From: Nelumbo lutea
Taxonomy: Eukaryota; Streptophyta; Magnoliopsida; Proteales; Nelumbonaceae
DNA length: 64,000 nucleotides
Direction: 5' to 3'
NCBI GenBank assembly: GCA_022828595.1
Contig: JAKGHH010000003.1
Coordinates: 56,719,759 to 56,783,758 of the forward strand
The notes beneath the pieces were generated by a model. That model had not been told where the DNA came from, did not search any database, and worked only from the letters and a program-made list of their open reading frames with translations. The stretch's first letter is position 1. Each line of letters starts with the position of its first letter. Both the position numbers and the translations under genes were made by a program. Positions 11,814-23,145 of the stretch are shown piece after piece.

Positions 11814-12475
11814 AAGGCCTAGGGAAGAACAAAGAAGAAAATTGATTTTTGGGAGTGTTGAAGGTCGCCGCCCATTGGTCTGTTGAAGCTATTGCAATTG
11901 GGAGCACCAAAGGCCGTCGCCCGTTGATCCGTTGATTTTTGGGAGCGCCGAAGAGTGAGAGTCAAAAGAGAGAGCTCAGAGAGAGAGGGAAAGAATGAAT
12001 CTGAGAGAGTGAGAGTCAAGAGAGAGAACTCAAAGAGAGAGGGAAAGAATGAGTCTAAGAGAGTGAGAGTCGAGAGAGAGAGGGAAAGAAAGGGAAAGGG
12101 ACTGAAAAGTCTAGTTGTTCGCTAGTCTGGCAGACTGGCGAACTAAAAAGTCTCAATTCGCTAGTCTGGCAAACTAGCGAACACTCTAGAGTCTACTGCC
12201 AAATTGAAAAATCTCAGTTCGACATTTATTAGATTTTCAAAAAATAATAAAAAATAATATATAATATATAATATTATATAAATATATATTATTGTTTATA
12301 TATATCAGTCGGTTCAGTTAACTGTCGGTTTTTTTAAATGGTTAATCGAAATTGTTGGTTTTTTGAAAACATCAAACCGGAACCAAACTGATCGGTTTGG
12401 TTAACCGATTTTTTGTATGATTTCAGTTGGTTTTTTTGGTCAGTTCAGTTTTTCAGTTTTTTTTTGCTCACCCCG
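11565..12475. mobile_element. Non-autonomous element with GA microsatellite and palindromes
   Basis: Left edge reads AGTGCTCACAGTTCGGTT and right edge TTTTTTGCTCACCCC, so GTGCTCAC/GTGAGCA-type inverted ends flank about 900 bp. The ends are rich in CGGTT/AACCG words, as in dispersed plant elements of this type. The interior carries a GA repeat (11784-11811), degenerate GAGAG-rich repeats to 12090, and two 27-bp palindromes at 12117-12182. No coding capacity. Confidence 0.5.
12117..12182. repeat. Two near-perfect 27-bp palindromes
   Basis: 12117-12143 and 12156-12182 each have the form GTTCGCTAGTCTG...AGCGAAC around a central GG. Arms differ by one to three bases. They are 12 bp apart and could form cruciforms or be a duplicated protein-binding site. 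Confidence 0.85.
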
Positions 12476-12591
12476 AGCTATGAGGTCAATGTGAGGAGCT
12501 GATCTAAACTCAAAAGATGAAGCTCCAAGCTCCTTCTCGGTTTGAGTGGCACATGCAAATAAACGTGTAAGAGGTCACTCACTAAGGCTGT

Positions 12592-12690
12592 GTTTGGTTT
12601 GAAGAAAAAAGTAGGGAAAGGTTTGTAAAGATTTCCCTACTTTTCCCTTCCTTTCCCTACTTTTCCTTCAAATCAAACATAGCCTTAAAA
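12592..12690. mobile_element. Short MITE with 21-bp inverted ends
   Basis: Left end AAGGCTGTGTTTGGTTTGAA; the right end is its inverted copy (CAAATCAAACATAGCCTT), with two or three mismatches. About 95 bp in all, with TA on both sides, suggesting a TA target duplication. The right end is included in the 142-bp tandem duplication that follows. Confidence 0.65.
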
Positions 12691-12908
12691 GGAGGGAAAA
12701 GAGATAATGAATAAGCATAGAATTGAAAATTGAATAAATAATGGATATTGTGGGTATATACATGGGTTAGGTTTCCCTACCTTTCCCCTTCCTTTCCTTG
12801 CCTTTTCCTTCAAACCAAACATGGCCTTAAATGGAGGGAGAAGAGATGGTGAATAAGCATAGAATTGAAAATTAAATAAATAATGGATATTGCGGGTATA
12901 TACATGCG
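12622..12908. repeat. 142-bp tandem duplication
   Basis: The block with TTTCCCTAC, the CCTTCAAA-CAAACAT-GCCTTAAA stretch and ATGGATATTG-GGGTATATACATG occurs twice with a period of 142 bp (ATGGATATTG at 12741 and 12883). The copies differ at several positions, so it is older than the 180-bp duplication at 635-998. Confidence 0.85.
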
Positions 12909-13144
12909 CTTGATTTTGATGTTGGAAAGAAATGATATCAAAAAAGCTTGCAACCAGTCAACTAGCATCATAAAAGATAATTTTTTCCATGTGTGTGCAT
13001 ATGTATGTATGTATGTATATTTGGTGAATACACCCGTCTTTGATGAAAAAGACAAAATGTCACATCAAACTGGTGTTTGGTTAAAACATTGGTGTGTTCA
13101 AAAATCATCGGAGGAGGGGGGTCTCGGGTTTGTCCTGTAACCAT

Positions 13145-13870
13145 CCTCATTTGGGAGTGTTGAGATAAATATAAGTTTAGGTTCAACAAAGTTGGTTTAG
13201 CTACTTTGGTTTTTTTTTCTTTAGTAAGCTGCTTTAGTTCTTTTTTTTTATTTATTAAGCTGCTTTGACTTTTTTTTTCTTTATTAAGTTGCTTTGGTTT
13301 TTTTTTCTTTATTAAGCCACTTTGGTTCAACTGTATAAATCAATGTTTTCAACTTATCGTTAACCCAAATAGTCAAACCATTTGAACCGGTACCCAACCT
13401 CATTTAGGAGTGTTGAGGTAAAAATAAGTTTTGGTTCAACGAAGTTGGTTTAGCTACTTTGGTTTTTTTTCTTTAGTAAGCTGCTTTAGTTCTTTTTCTT
13501 ATTTTATTTATTAAGCTGATTTTTTTTTCTTTGTTAAGTTGTTTGGTTTTTTTCTTTCTTAAGCCACTTTGGTTCAATTATATAAATCAATGTTTTCTAC
13601 TTGTCATTAACCCAAATAATAAAACCATTTGAACCGGTACCCAATTACATTTTTTGGTCCAATTTGGTTTTTTTTCTTTAGTAAGCTGCTTTAGTTATTT
13701 ATTTATTTATTTATTAAGCTGCTTTGGTTTTTCTTTATTAAGTTGCTTTGGTTTTTTTCTTTATTAAGTTGCTTTGGTTCAACTATATAAATCAATGTTT
13801 TTAACTTGTCGTTAACCCAAATAATCAAACCATTTGAACCGGGACCCATTTACATATTTTTGGTCCAATT
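13145..13870. repeat. Tandem array of ~250-bp units, nearly three copies
   Basis: Unit starts are near 13145, 13398 and 13645 (periods about 253 and 247). Each unit has blocks of CTTTAGTAAGCTGCTTTAGT and TATTAAG-TGCTTTGG in poly-T, then GGTTCAACTATATAAATCAA, CGTTAACCCAAAT and CCATTTGAACCGG. The array ends directly beside the left LTR of the next element. A minisatellite-like array; no coding. Confidence 0.9.
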
Positions 13871-13884
13871 TATAACTTAAGCAG

Positions 13885-15590
13885 TGATGTAGCTCAAATA
13901 TGAAGAAAAAAATGAAGAAATTTACTCAAAAAAAAAAAAGAGAAAAAGAAGAAAAAAATCGGATGCAACTTCGTTGATAATATGTGAATTACAACATGGA
14001 AGCAACAAGTTAGGGACTTACTCAAGAAGAGGGGGTTCACTTATCCAAGAGCATAAGAGGATTCTTTCAACTTTAAAAAGAAAGCTTCAATCTTCGCATA
14101 AAAATAACTTAATTGCCCCATCCTTAGGACTACATAGCTTATATTGATAACAAAGTTGTTGAAGCATTTGATAAAACTAATCGTTAGAAACCTATTAACC
14201 AAAATGAATATTGGATGTCCATTAGTGAGTTCAAATGTAGGCCTACTTTGTATTCTCTTTTAAAATGATACAGTGGTTTTCGGAGTATAATCTTGGACCG
14301 TATCAATCTTACCCTCTTGAAAAGAACTTATCTCAAGTTTTAAAACCAAAAAAATGATTTGTCACTATGCCACCACTGCATTTTTTGGGGGGGAGCTATT
14401 GACCCTGTAATAGGCAATTGATGATGATATGAACCTCTGTTGTTTCTTCCCGATATGGGGCGTATCGTATCATATCTTTTGAAAAAGATACAGTCTAAAG
14501 CGCATGTTTCCAAGGATTTTGGACCCCCAATTTTTTTTAATAATAAAAAATATCTTATAAGCTTCCCAAAAAACTAAACTTAAAAAAAAAACTAAAAAAA
14601 TAGTATGCATCGGCCGTTTTTAAGTACCGATACGATACGACCGAAACTCGTATCGTATCAATACTTTGAACCTTGATTATACCTCATACTTATTGAAACA
14701 TACTTTTTATAATTTAAATTAGCTAGTTCTTTTTTCAACACTCATTCAAAACTTTGAGAAGATTGTTGCTAATTAGGATCCTTATATACTTGTATGAAGC
14801 AATTAAAATCCTCCTATTTAATAAGTATTGCTTGCATCACTTTAAAATTGATCATGAATGATAGAAGATTCCTCATAAATAATAAACTATTAATCAAATT
14901 TTGGAGGACCATCTTAGTCAATGTATTTCTTTTTAATTTGTCATTATTGATGAAAATAGCCACATAAGATTGTCATTGCAATCTTTAAAAGCTTGCTCTA
15001 TAAATAAGGTTGTATCAATATAATTGCTTATAGGAGCTTACTAGGGAAGATTTCCCTGATCATGCATTGAAGGGTTTTATAATTGCTTACTTGTTTCTTC
15101 AATATAATTGCTTATAATTGCTTACTTGTTTCTTCAAGAATTTGGTTGTAGTAGACAACTTCGTCGATTGATTTTTTTTTTTTTTTTTTGTGATTGCTTA
15201 GAACATTTTTTTAAAATTATCAAATATCTTTCCAATGATATATTGTATGTCTCAATTTGATGAAGATTTTTACTATAACATTGTATGGATGAGAAAAGAG
15301 AGTAGAGAAATGATCTTGTAAGTTCTAACTTAAATTGCTCTAATACCAACTGATGTAGCTCAAATATGAAGAAAAAAAAGAAAGAAATTTACTCAAATAA
15401 ATAGAAAAAAGAAGAAGAAAATTGAATAGATCTTCATTGATAATATACAGACTATAAATTTACCTTATGGGGACAAGAAGTTGGAGACTCACTTACCCAA
15501 GAGAGAATTCTCTCAACTCTCAAAAAGAAAAGCTCTAAGCTTCACAAAATAAAGGAAAAAAACTTGATTGCCTCATGCTTAGCAATAAGA
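13885..15590 (-). mobile_element. Short LTR retroelement without visible coding (TRIM-like)
   Basis: Direct repeats of about 240-250 bp start TGATGTAGCTCAAATATGAA at 13885 and 15351 and stay similar to about 14134 and 15590. Immediately inside the right copy, the + strand reads GCTCTAATACCAA, complementary to a TTGGTATTAGAGC primer-binding site for initiator tRNA-Met. That fixes the - strand as sense: 5' LTR on the right, 3' LTR on the left. The internal region (about 1.2 kb) has no gag or pol, so mobility would depend on other elements. The LTRs differ at many positions, so the copy is old. Confidence 0.7.
14440..14690. repeat. Dispersed CGTATCGTATC-type repeat
   Basis: Lies inside the short LTR element. 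GGGGCGTATCGTATCATATC on the left and ACTCGTATCGTATCAATAC with a trailing TTTGAACC on the right. Similar vocabulary (AAGGTTCAAA, GTATCG) recurs near 37873-37960 and 60830-60910. Non-coding, probably a MITE-like family. Confidence 0.45.
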
Positions 15591-15688
15591 GAATTTTAGC
15601 ATAAAACCCATTGTTTTTAACCTTGTATTTTTCCAATTATTTTGTATTCACATTTTTAAAGATATAAACAAATCCATAGTATCACTTA

Positions 15689-15962
15689 GGCCCTGTTTGG
15701 TTTTCAGGAATAGGGGTCTGGAATCGGAATCGGAATGAGCTATTCCGATTCCAACTGATTGGTTGGACGGAATCGGAACCCCATTCCCATTCCTGCTAGA
15801 ATGGCATTCTCCCATTTGAGGAAATGGCCATTCCCTACCCCTCCCTTGGGAATGAAATCTCATTCCTACTAATTTTAATTTTCATTTCCATTCTTGTCTG
15901 AAGTAGACCATTCCGATTCCAAAGGATTTGATTCCGATTCCAACTGCAAACCAGATGGATCG
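15689..15962. mobile_element. MITE-like element, copy 2 (GGAATCGG family)
   Basis: Starts GGCCCTGTTTGGTTTTCAGG and shares the GAATAGGGGTCTGGAATCGG block and the ATGGCATTCTCCCATTTGAG block with the copy at 9925-10232. The right end is more decayed (AACCAGATGGATC). No coding. Confidence 0.7.
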
Positions 15963-16351
15963 TTACAAGTTTGTCAAGATTTTTGTGATATCAAACGTGT
16001 TCCCAAAAAGAAATAATTGTGTAAAATTAATAGTCTTAATGAAATGATAAAAATATCCAAATTGTTCTTATATAGTTCTCAAAAAGGAAAGATAAAGGTG
16101 ATATCCTTCTTTTTTAGCAAAATGTGTTCTTGTCGTGACAAAATCTGTATAGCCTTGTTAGGTATTTCATACTTGGGGAGAGTGGATGAATACCTATCAG
16201 ATATACACATCCATAAATATCCCTAAATTAACTGAAAAATACTAATTAGCAAATCTTAGATGAAGACCACTCTTAAGAAGAAGCAATATATTAATCAAAC
16301 CAAAACAAATACATCATATAAGTTTTATTTATCAAATATAAACCTAGAAAG

Positions 16352-16662
16352 CATGGTTTTCAAAACCATACTGGATTGGACAGTCAGATCGGACGGTCGG
16401 GCCAGAAAAACCAGGAACCGGTTAGGTGATCGGCTCTGTTTTACCCCAGAACCATTATTTCACCAAAAATCATTGATTTGGTCAACAAACTGTTGACCCA
16501 AACAATCAAACCGTTCGAACCATTCAATGGTTTTGACCGTTTTTTATTTTTTTATTTTTTTGTCAGAACGAGTCATCCGTTTGATTGGAACGATCGGACC
16601 GTTCAACCCAAAGACTAGACCCCTAATCGAATCATTGTCCCATTCAGTTTTTAAAACCTTAT
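16352..16662. mobile_element. MITE-like element, copy A (CATGGTTTTCAAAA family)
   Basis: Left edge CATGGTTTTCAAAACCATAC; right edge CAGTTTTTAAAACCTTATTG, roughly its inverted copy. The interior has GGTCGG, CCGGTT, ACCGTT and TTGACC words. A related shorter copy lies at 19002-19210. Confidence 0.6.
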
Positions 16663-17590
16663 TGGAAAGAACAACTTAAACCAATAAAATGAGTTTGCAG
16701 CGAGATGTTTTGCAGGAGGCGTTTGGGCTTCCAATACATCTCTTGACACGTGCTTTTATTTCAAGGATACTCCAAACTCCTCTCCATCTTCTTCCAATGC
16801 ATCTCACTCAAAGTTACAAAGCCACCTCAGACATTAAAAATCTGAGATCGATGAAAACAGAAGAATAAAGCCACATCCTCCAGTTTTTATTGTTCTTCAT
16901 TGAACACATCCCATGTATGCTTTCTATTTTACTGGGGGTTAAATCCTATTTTTTGAAAGTAAACTCTGTATCGTTCTGTATTGTGTTCATAAAAAGTAAA
17001 CTCTGTGACAACATTGGAGATTAATCCTACTTCAATAATTTCAAGTACGTTGGAAATTAAGTTTTGAAGAGGTTTATAGATTGGTAGTGAGAACATTGGA
17101 GATAAGTTTTAGGTTAGTAATTTTTTCTTTGCTTTTTGTTTTTCATCTTATAGTAAGTTGGAGAGATAAGTTTCATTTTTCTTTGTTTTTCGTTTTTCTT
17201 TTGAAATGCATCATTTTTCCATTTTAGGGTGGTTTTTCTTTGTTTTTTGTTTTTCTTCTTCCTTTGATTCTGAAATGCAACTTCCGTAACTCTTTTCCAT
17301 TTCAGGTTGGTTGTTAGGCACGCTTTCCACCAAGAAACACTTTGTTCAAGTTGATTATGGCCTTTGAAAGCTTAATGTAAAATACATTAGTGATATCTAT
17401 TATGTTATAAATAGCATAAAATTACAAGTTATAAATGATTTAATTAGAAGTATTTACAATTGCATTATTATTCTTAATTTTTAATATTTAACATTATTTT
17501 AAAAAATACAGTATTAATTAATTAATATCATTAATTACAATATTTAATTGGAAGTATTTATAAATGCATTATTTCACTTTTTTTACCAAA
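16663..17590. other. Non-coding stretch before a Helitron-type 3' end
   Basis: AT-rich with repeated CTTTGTTTTTCGTTTTTCTT-like runs at 17110-17270. No open frame of note and no RNA gene recognised. It may belong to the element whose 3' end is at 17618, but no 5' terminus could be fixed. Confidence 0.35.
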
Positions 17591-17618
17591 TCTTGTGCAT
17601 CGCACAAGTCCCCGCTAA
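17591..17618 (+). mobile_element. Helitron-type 3' terminus
   Basis: A 7-bp stem (CTTGTGC-ATC-GCACAAG) is followed by TCCCCG and then CTAA, with T as the next base. Hairpin, short spacer, CTRR and a following T is the diagnostic 3' end of Helitrons. It is nearly the same as the end at 50089, which has GCCCCG and CTAG. Only the end is visible, so the element may be truncated. Confidence 0.55.
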
Positions 17619-18090
17619 TATATCCTACAAAGGCAGATCTTGGAGTTAGTGGACCACTATCGAATGACTACATAAATTAAATATCAACAAAATTAAAAAT
17701 AATAAATAACAATTAGCATAACCAATATTCCATAACAAAGTAAATTTAACTCATTAATTGTAGCTAACATTATCATATCATAAAACTATCTAGTTATAGC
17801 ATCAAAGTTGATTATGTCATTTAATCATTAGTTATTTATTAATAGAATATATAAGAACCCATTGTTTAAAAATTCTTAAAACGAGAAGGGTCTCCAAGCC
17901 GCATGGCTGCCAAAATGGAAGTGAAGGACAATGGTAATTACAAGTTAATCCCTAAATTTGTTTCTAGGCAAATAAGGGTTTTTTATTTATTTTTATTTTT
18001 TATTTTTCTGCATCATATCCTTCTAGAGCATTGGCTATTTCATTTTCTAATTAAGGAATCCACCTAAGTAGTAAATTTTGGCATTCCCTC
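17619..18090. other. AT-rich spacer
   Basis: No gene, RNA or element boundary recognised. Confidence 0.3.
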
Positions 18091-18093
18091 AAT

Positions 18094-18740
18094 AACAATC
18101 CAAGTGACCATGGTGATGTAGGCCCACCTTAAAGAATCCTAAGGTAGGAGTGAAGAAAGGGGTGTTTGTTTAGGCTATGGTTGAGTTGGCCAACGATGCC
18201 ATGTATCGGTTTCTGCAGCCATCCTCTTTCTCTAACAACGTCAATAGCACATATGACAGATAATCACGATAAAAAAGGAGTGTCCAATATGGACGAGGAA
18301 TTTAACTACACTGGGAAGAGAAAACATTCCAAAGACCTCAACGGGTAACCTCATTCCAACAGCCTCGAAAGCCTCATCCATTTAAAACATAGACATCCAA
18401 CTATAAATAGGTAATCTCCATTCAAGGTAAAGGACTTTTGGGGGGAAATAGACCCTCTAGGAATACCACTGCATATCTTTTATGCTAGGAGCAGTATTGT
18501 TCTCACTTACTCGGCTCGACCACTTACCTCTATTCAATTGACTTGAGCATCGGAATGCCTACCTGGGGAATGATTCCTCGGGCCTTTGACCTTCCTCTTA
18601 ATTGCAGATCCTAGTGTGCGACTTCGTTCGTCCACTTTAACTTCGTCTACCTGGCGGAATTATCTGATTGCGTCCTCTGATTGAAACAATCCAAATGACC
18701 ATGGTAATATAGGCCCACCCTAAAGAACCCTAATGAAATG
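18094..18740 (+). mobile_element. LTR-like fragment bounded by ~50-bp direct repeats
   Basis: Direct repeats beginning ACAATCCAAGTGACCATGG and ACAATCCAAATGACCATGG (about 18096-18145 and 18687-18735) flank a segment with TATAAATAGG at 18401 and GACTTGAGCATCGGAATGCC at 18540, followed by C/T-rich sequence. The GACTTGAGCATCGGA block is typical of the R/U5 part of plant Ty3/gypsy LTRs. No gag or pol is attached, so this may be a solo or partly duplicated LTR; neither terminus is certain. Confidence 0.45.
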
Positions 18741-19001
18741 GACCAGATTTATTGACCTCTTGTATCTTATTTGAACTTGTTAATGCAAAGTTTTATCGTT
18801 CATACAGTCCAAAACGAAAGGGCTTAGATATCTTATTCTTAGTAATTTTTCAATTATTGGTAAGAAAAGAAATGTAATAGATCAAGATTCAAAATACATA
18901 GAAGTAAAAGGCCTGTGACATTTGCATACTTTAACAACGGAATAATGACAACACTTGATGCTAGTAAGTAGTATATAAAGGAAAGAAAATAAACTCAAAA
19001 C

Positions 19002-19210
19002 CATGGTTTTCAAAATCGGACGGTCGGATAAAAAAAACTGGATGAGCGGTTCCGTTTTATCCTAGAATCATTCAAACCGTATAAGGGTTTTGGCTGTTTT
19101 ATTTTTTATTATTTTTTATTTTTTTTAAATTTTTTGTTAGAATGGGCCATTTGTTCGACTTGAACGATTGAACCGAACTGGTCATTGTCCGATTTGATTT
19201 TAAAAAACTT
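19002..19210. mobile_element. MITE-like element, copy B (CATGGTTTTCAAAA family)
   Basis: Starts CATGGTTTTCAAAATCGGAC and ends GATTTTAAAAAACTTGC, sharing the GGACGGTCGG and CATTGTCC words of the copy at 16352-16662, but is about 100 bp shorter. Non-coding. Confidence 0.55.
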
Positions 19211-19234
19211 GCTTAAAACATGTCTCACTAGTAG

Positions 19235-19825
19235 TAGATAGGGATGTTCACAAGACATTGTAAACCGATCAATCAAATCGGTTTGACCTGATGTCGTCAG
19301 TTTTTTTAAATGATTCAGTTAGTCTCAATTTAGAAGATGGCAAAAACTGATTACTCGGTTCAGTTGCTGTTATACCTTTTATAGCCCAACATGAACCAAC
19401 CCAAATGGTTACATGTTGTCTACATCTTATCCTCCACATAGTATTATGTAGGGGAAGATGTTCCCAATATATGGGTAGGTCTATGTATAGAGTTCTTATT
19501 GGCAAGAGATCCGAAGTACTCTGAGAATAAAGAAACAACATAATTAATGAAGACCGACACTACAATTGGCCGATTGCAATTATACAGAGTATAGGTAGAT
19601 TAGATGGGTCCTCTTATTTAAGATTGACATTTTTATATTATAAACATTAATTTCGGTTAAGTTTAATCAAAATTGATTAAACCGATGTAAAAATTATGAA
19701 AAACGAGATCAATTTTCACTATTTGTTGGTCGATTTTAATTAAACCTTAAATTCAATCCGATTATTTTGGTTCGATTGACAAAATTAAATGCAACCAACT
19801 GAACCAACCCAAACAGCCCTAGTAC
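19235..19825. mobile_element. Dispersed CGGTTTGA/AACCGA-rich repeat
   Basis: Left edge AGGGATGTTCACAAGACATT, right edge CCAACCCAAACAGCCCT, with repeated AAACCGAT, CGATTTTAATTAAACC and CAACCAACTGAACC words between. This resembles the GTGCTCAC-ended element at 11565-12475 in vocabulary. The internal block 19420-19515 matches 11360-11470. No coding frame. Confidence 0.45.
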
Positions 19826-19904
19826 CTGAGGGCAAATAAGCAGCTTTCATTTATTAATCATTTGGTCACAATACATTTCATTATAGTTTATATTAGATGT
19901 AGGA

Positions 19905-20353
19905 CTGCAAGTCAGGCCAGGTTAGATCTGAGGCCAATCCTAGGCCAATCCTATGTTCTAAACCCCCAACCCAACCTTCTTCCTATCCCTTAAAATCTTG
20001 TAGAATTTTTTAGTCTTAGATCTTAACTTAATTTTCATTACATATATTAATCATATGTTTTATTAGTATTTATTTGTTAATGTTTTTATTAGTTCTTTAA
20101 GTACAAAATTCAGAAAAAAGTGTTTGAAATAACTATAGTTTATTATGATGGCTTGTAATAAATCTTTTATGGAAAACAAGCTATTGGTGGCGAACAACAG
20201 AGAGGAGATAAAGAATAAAATATTCAGAAAACATAAAATATGTTATCAAGGTTTTAGTATTTCTAATTAGGATTAAGTGAATTGATTATCTTAAATGAAA
20301 TAAATGATAGTATGTGGTAGTGGTTATATAATTATCATGCATCTAAACATATG

Positions 20354-20386
<33 letters not shown>

Positions 20387-20590
20387 CATATATTTATATA
20401 TGATATATACTATAGAGTCGGACTCGGGTTAGGTCGAGTTGCCCAAAGGATCAGCCTTAACTCAACCCGAAGTAAAGTTGGGTTCATAAATTTCAACCTA
20501 ACCCTAACCCAAGTACCAACTCAATCCAACCCGACTTTTTTGGATTAGGTTAAGGTTGGGTTTGAGCTAACCCGGCCCTAGTTGCAGCAT
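19905..20590. repeat. Repeat with GGTTAGGTTGGG-type ends and a TA microsatellite
   Basis: Left: AAGTCAGGCCAGGTTAGATC. Right: CTAACCCGGCCCTAGTTGC, partly its inverted copy, with many AACCCGAC/AACCTAACCC words from 20410 to 20580. An interrupted TA repeat covers about 20355-20385. No coding. Confidence 0.45.
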
Positions 20591-20954
20591 TAATTGGATG
20601 TGGCCAATCCAGACTATCAGAGTGACTTCCAGAATTGGTTGTGTTCACTTCCGTCGTCCATGTGGTAAGCATTTCAGGTTGAAACTTATCCACGTGAACA
20701 GAGGGTGGAGAGAGGATCATGTGGACCCACTTTGAGCCCTCATCTATACTCCAATGTAGAATTTTCATGAATCACCATCTGTTCTGTGATACAACTTTTC
20801 CCTTAGACCGTGTTTGCTGGTTGCAGTTCAAATTTATTTGCACTAATATAAACACATGAAAATGCAAATGAAAAAAAAACAAAACAAATTCTATTTAACT
20901 TTTCCCTTAGTCTAATCAGTAGGCACCTCTCCCTCATCCTAGAGATCAAAAAAA

Positions 20955-21302
20955 CAATCTACTGTTCCTCGTTCCCCAGCTGAAGTAGAATAGCTCCATG
21001 ATTGCTATTGCTACAAGTGAATTAATTTGGCTCAAGCAACTCTTCACTGACCTCAGTCTCTTGCACCCACAACTAATGGAACTCTTTTGCAATAATAAAG
21101 TAGCCCTCCACATTGCTGTTAATTTGATCTTCCATGAACACACTAAACATATAGAAATTGATTGACACTTCATACAAGAACATTTGCAATCCAAATTGAT
21201 CACCACATCACATATCTCCTCCAAATTCCAGTCAGATAACATATTCACTAAAGCACTTGGCCGGGAACAATTCCATGCTATATTACCCAAGTTGAGCATT
21301 TG
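20955..21302 (+). pseudogene. Copia ribonuclease H remnant (3' end of an element)
   Basis: The translation shows KQSTVPRSPAEVE, then after a one-base shift SELIWLKQL, HTKHIEID, QSKLITTSHISS and FTKALGREQFHAILPKL. This is the end of the Ty1/copia polyprotein: RNase H plus the conserved C-terminal tail. One frameshift near 20993 and an in-frame TGA at 21163 inactivate it. A purine tract (TTGAGGGGACG) follows at about 21317, and a probable 3' LTR begins about 21329-21332. Everything 5' of the RNase H is missing. Confidence 0.85.
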
Positions 21303-21328
21303 ACCTCATGCTCCAATTTGAGGGGACG

Positions 21329-21560
21329 TATTGAAGTGGGACCCATGTTAGTTATAAGTTGTACAAGTGGCATCTAAATGGGGCCCATTCAGTTATACAA
21401 TCTTATATCTATCTATCTATCTATATATCACATAATTATGAAACTCATTTTAATGCTTTGTCATTGGACATTTCAGAATTTTCTCATGTGGTGGTGTATT
21501 TACATGTAATCAGGTATTCTCCTTCATTTCCTCCGGTGACAAGAATTCAGGTATTCGCAA
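21329..21560 (+). mobile_element. Probable 3' LTR of the decayed copia element
   Basis: Begins TATTGAAGTGGG or TGAAGTGGG directly after the purine tract and contains a CTAT microsatellite at 21407-21427. The right boundary is a guess from where copia-like spacing would end; no partner LTR exists in the window for comparison. Confidence 0.35.
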
Positions 21561-22077
21561 TCCTTTGTTTGGGTTTGTATGGATTTGGATTTGAAGAATT
21601 AATCTTAAGAATTAATAGTGCTATTCAAATGTTATTTTTATTTTTTTGTAGAATAGATCAATCTCTTCTTCATAAACTGAAAAACCATCTTTTTTAGAAT
21701 TTATAGTTTTAGCCAAAGCCTTTCCAATATCATATCTTTCCGGCCCGCATCATACATTTTCTCATTTATCTTACATTAACTAACGTTGAAAAAATGCCTG
21801 AAAAACCAAAGAGAATTCAATTGTATCATGTGTGTTTGTCAATCTCAACTAGGCAATGGGGCCATTATATTTAATATATATACACACTAAGAAATCCAAA
21901 TCCTCTGAAAGAAAAGTTACAAAAGTTAGAAATTTCAACCATCCAATTAAGACATAGCTGTATTGCATTTACATTTCCTTTATTCAACTTGGTCCTCAAT
22001 ACTGCACTCAACACGTTCACCTTCTCCTTTCAATTTCTAATGTTGTAAATTTTAAGTGAAACCAATACTGATATTTA
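21561..22077. other. AT-rich spacer
   Basis: No gene or repeat family recognised. Confidence 0.3.
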
Positions 22078-22176
22078 GGCTCAGTTTGGAATGAGTACAA
22101 AATATAAATATGTATAGTATAAATACATATAAAATAATATAAAATATAAGGTTTTGCATTCCTTCCAAACTGAGCC
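22078..22176. mobile_element. 99-bp MITE
   Basis: Inverted ends GGCTCAGTTTGGAATGA and (inverted) GGCTCAGTTTGGAAGGA flank an AT-rich core. The flanks are TTA and TCA, compatible with a decayed 3-bp TNA target duplication of Tourist/PIF-Harbinger MITEs, but that assignment is tentative. Confidence 0.8.
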
Positions 22177-22470
22177 TCAAGGCGTGTAAATATAAAAATT
22201 ACTACTGAAGTGTTTCAATCACTTCCAAACCTATTGCTACAACCCTTCAGACATGAAATTCAAATTTTCTTGTCAAAAAGCCACCCTTCTCATCAATTAA
22301 TGGTAAAATTATTGTACCAATGGTTAAATAAATTTAAGGAAACTGCTGCATAAGTGGAAAAAATGAATAAAATAAATAAATACTATTTAAAATTTTAGGG
22401 AGATTAACAAGAAATTTGTACCAATAGTAACATCTTGACCATGGGATTAAGTCTGAAAACGGCTACCATG

Positions 22471-22779
22471 TGTGGGGGTGGATTTAACCAAGCCGAACCT
22501 AATATTAGACTATTTGAGCTTGGTTTGACAGAAAATTATGGGTTTCGAGTTTTGACACTTGAGCTTGGTTGGAGCTGGTTCAAATTCGGCTCAACTCAAA
22601 AGCTCATATTCAAGCTATATATTTGAGCCAAACCTGTTTGAACTTGAACCCATGACACACACATGCACACCCTAATGAAATTTGATTAGGCTTGTGAAAC
22701 TCATGAACCGAGTTTCATTAGGTTTGAATTTGGCTTGAATCAAGCTTTTTCCGAGCAATCGATTTGTATCCACCCCTTA
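22471..22779. mobile_element. GGGGGTGGAT-ended dispersed repeat
   Basis: Left end GTGGGGGTGGATTTAACC, right end GTATCCACCCCTTA, its approximate inverted copy. The interior is dominated by GAGCTTGG/CAAGC words, the vocabulary of a common non-coding plant repeat. No open frame of interest. Confidence 0.5.
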
Positions 22780-23145
22780 CTATGTGCATAAAAAGAAAAA
22801 AAAAAGATTATTAAGTATGTATCCAGTTAGTCTATCCCTCCCAACACCATCTTCTGAATCCACTCTCTTGTTCTCACTAAAGGTTGGTAAATATTGCTCA
22901 ACCTGAAAAAAAAATAAGATGGCTCCCTTTAATATCTTGTTGCCTAAAATGTATGAATGAAGGGCCAATATTTCCCATGTAAAAGATCAAATGTACCAAA
23001 GTGAGAGAACAGAGTATGGTTGTGGGGCATACATACTTGATGGCTGTCATGAAGCCTTATTACTCTTAAGATTTTTTCTTGAATTCTAATACAAGAATGC
23101 AAATTTCTTGGTTATGGTGGAAAATTTCTTTTTCCACGATAAATC

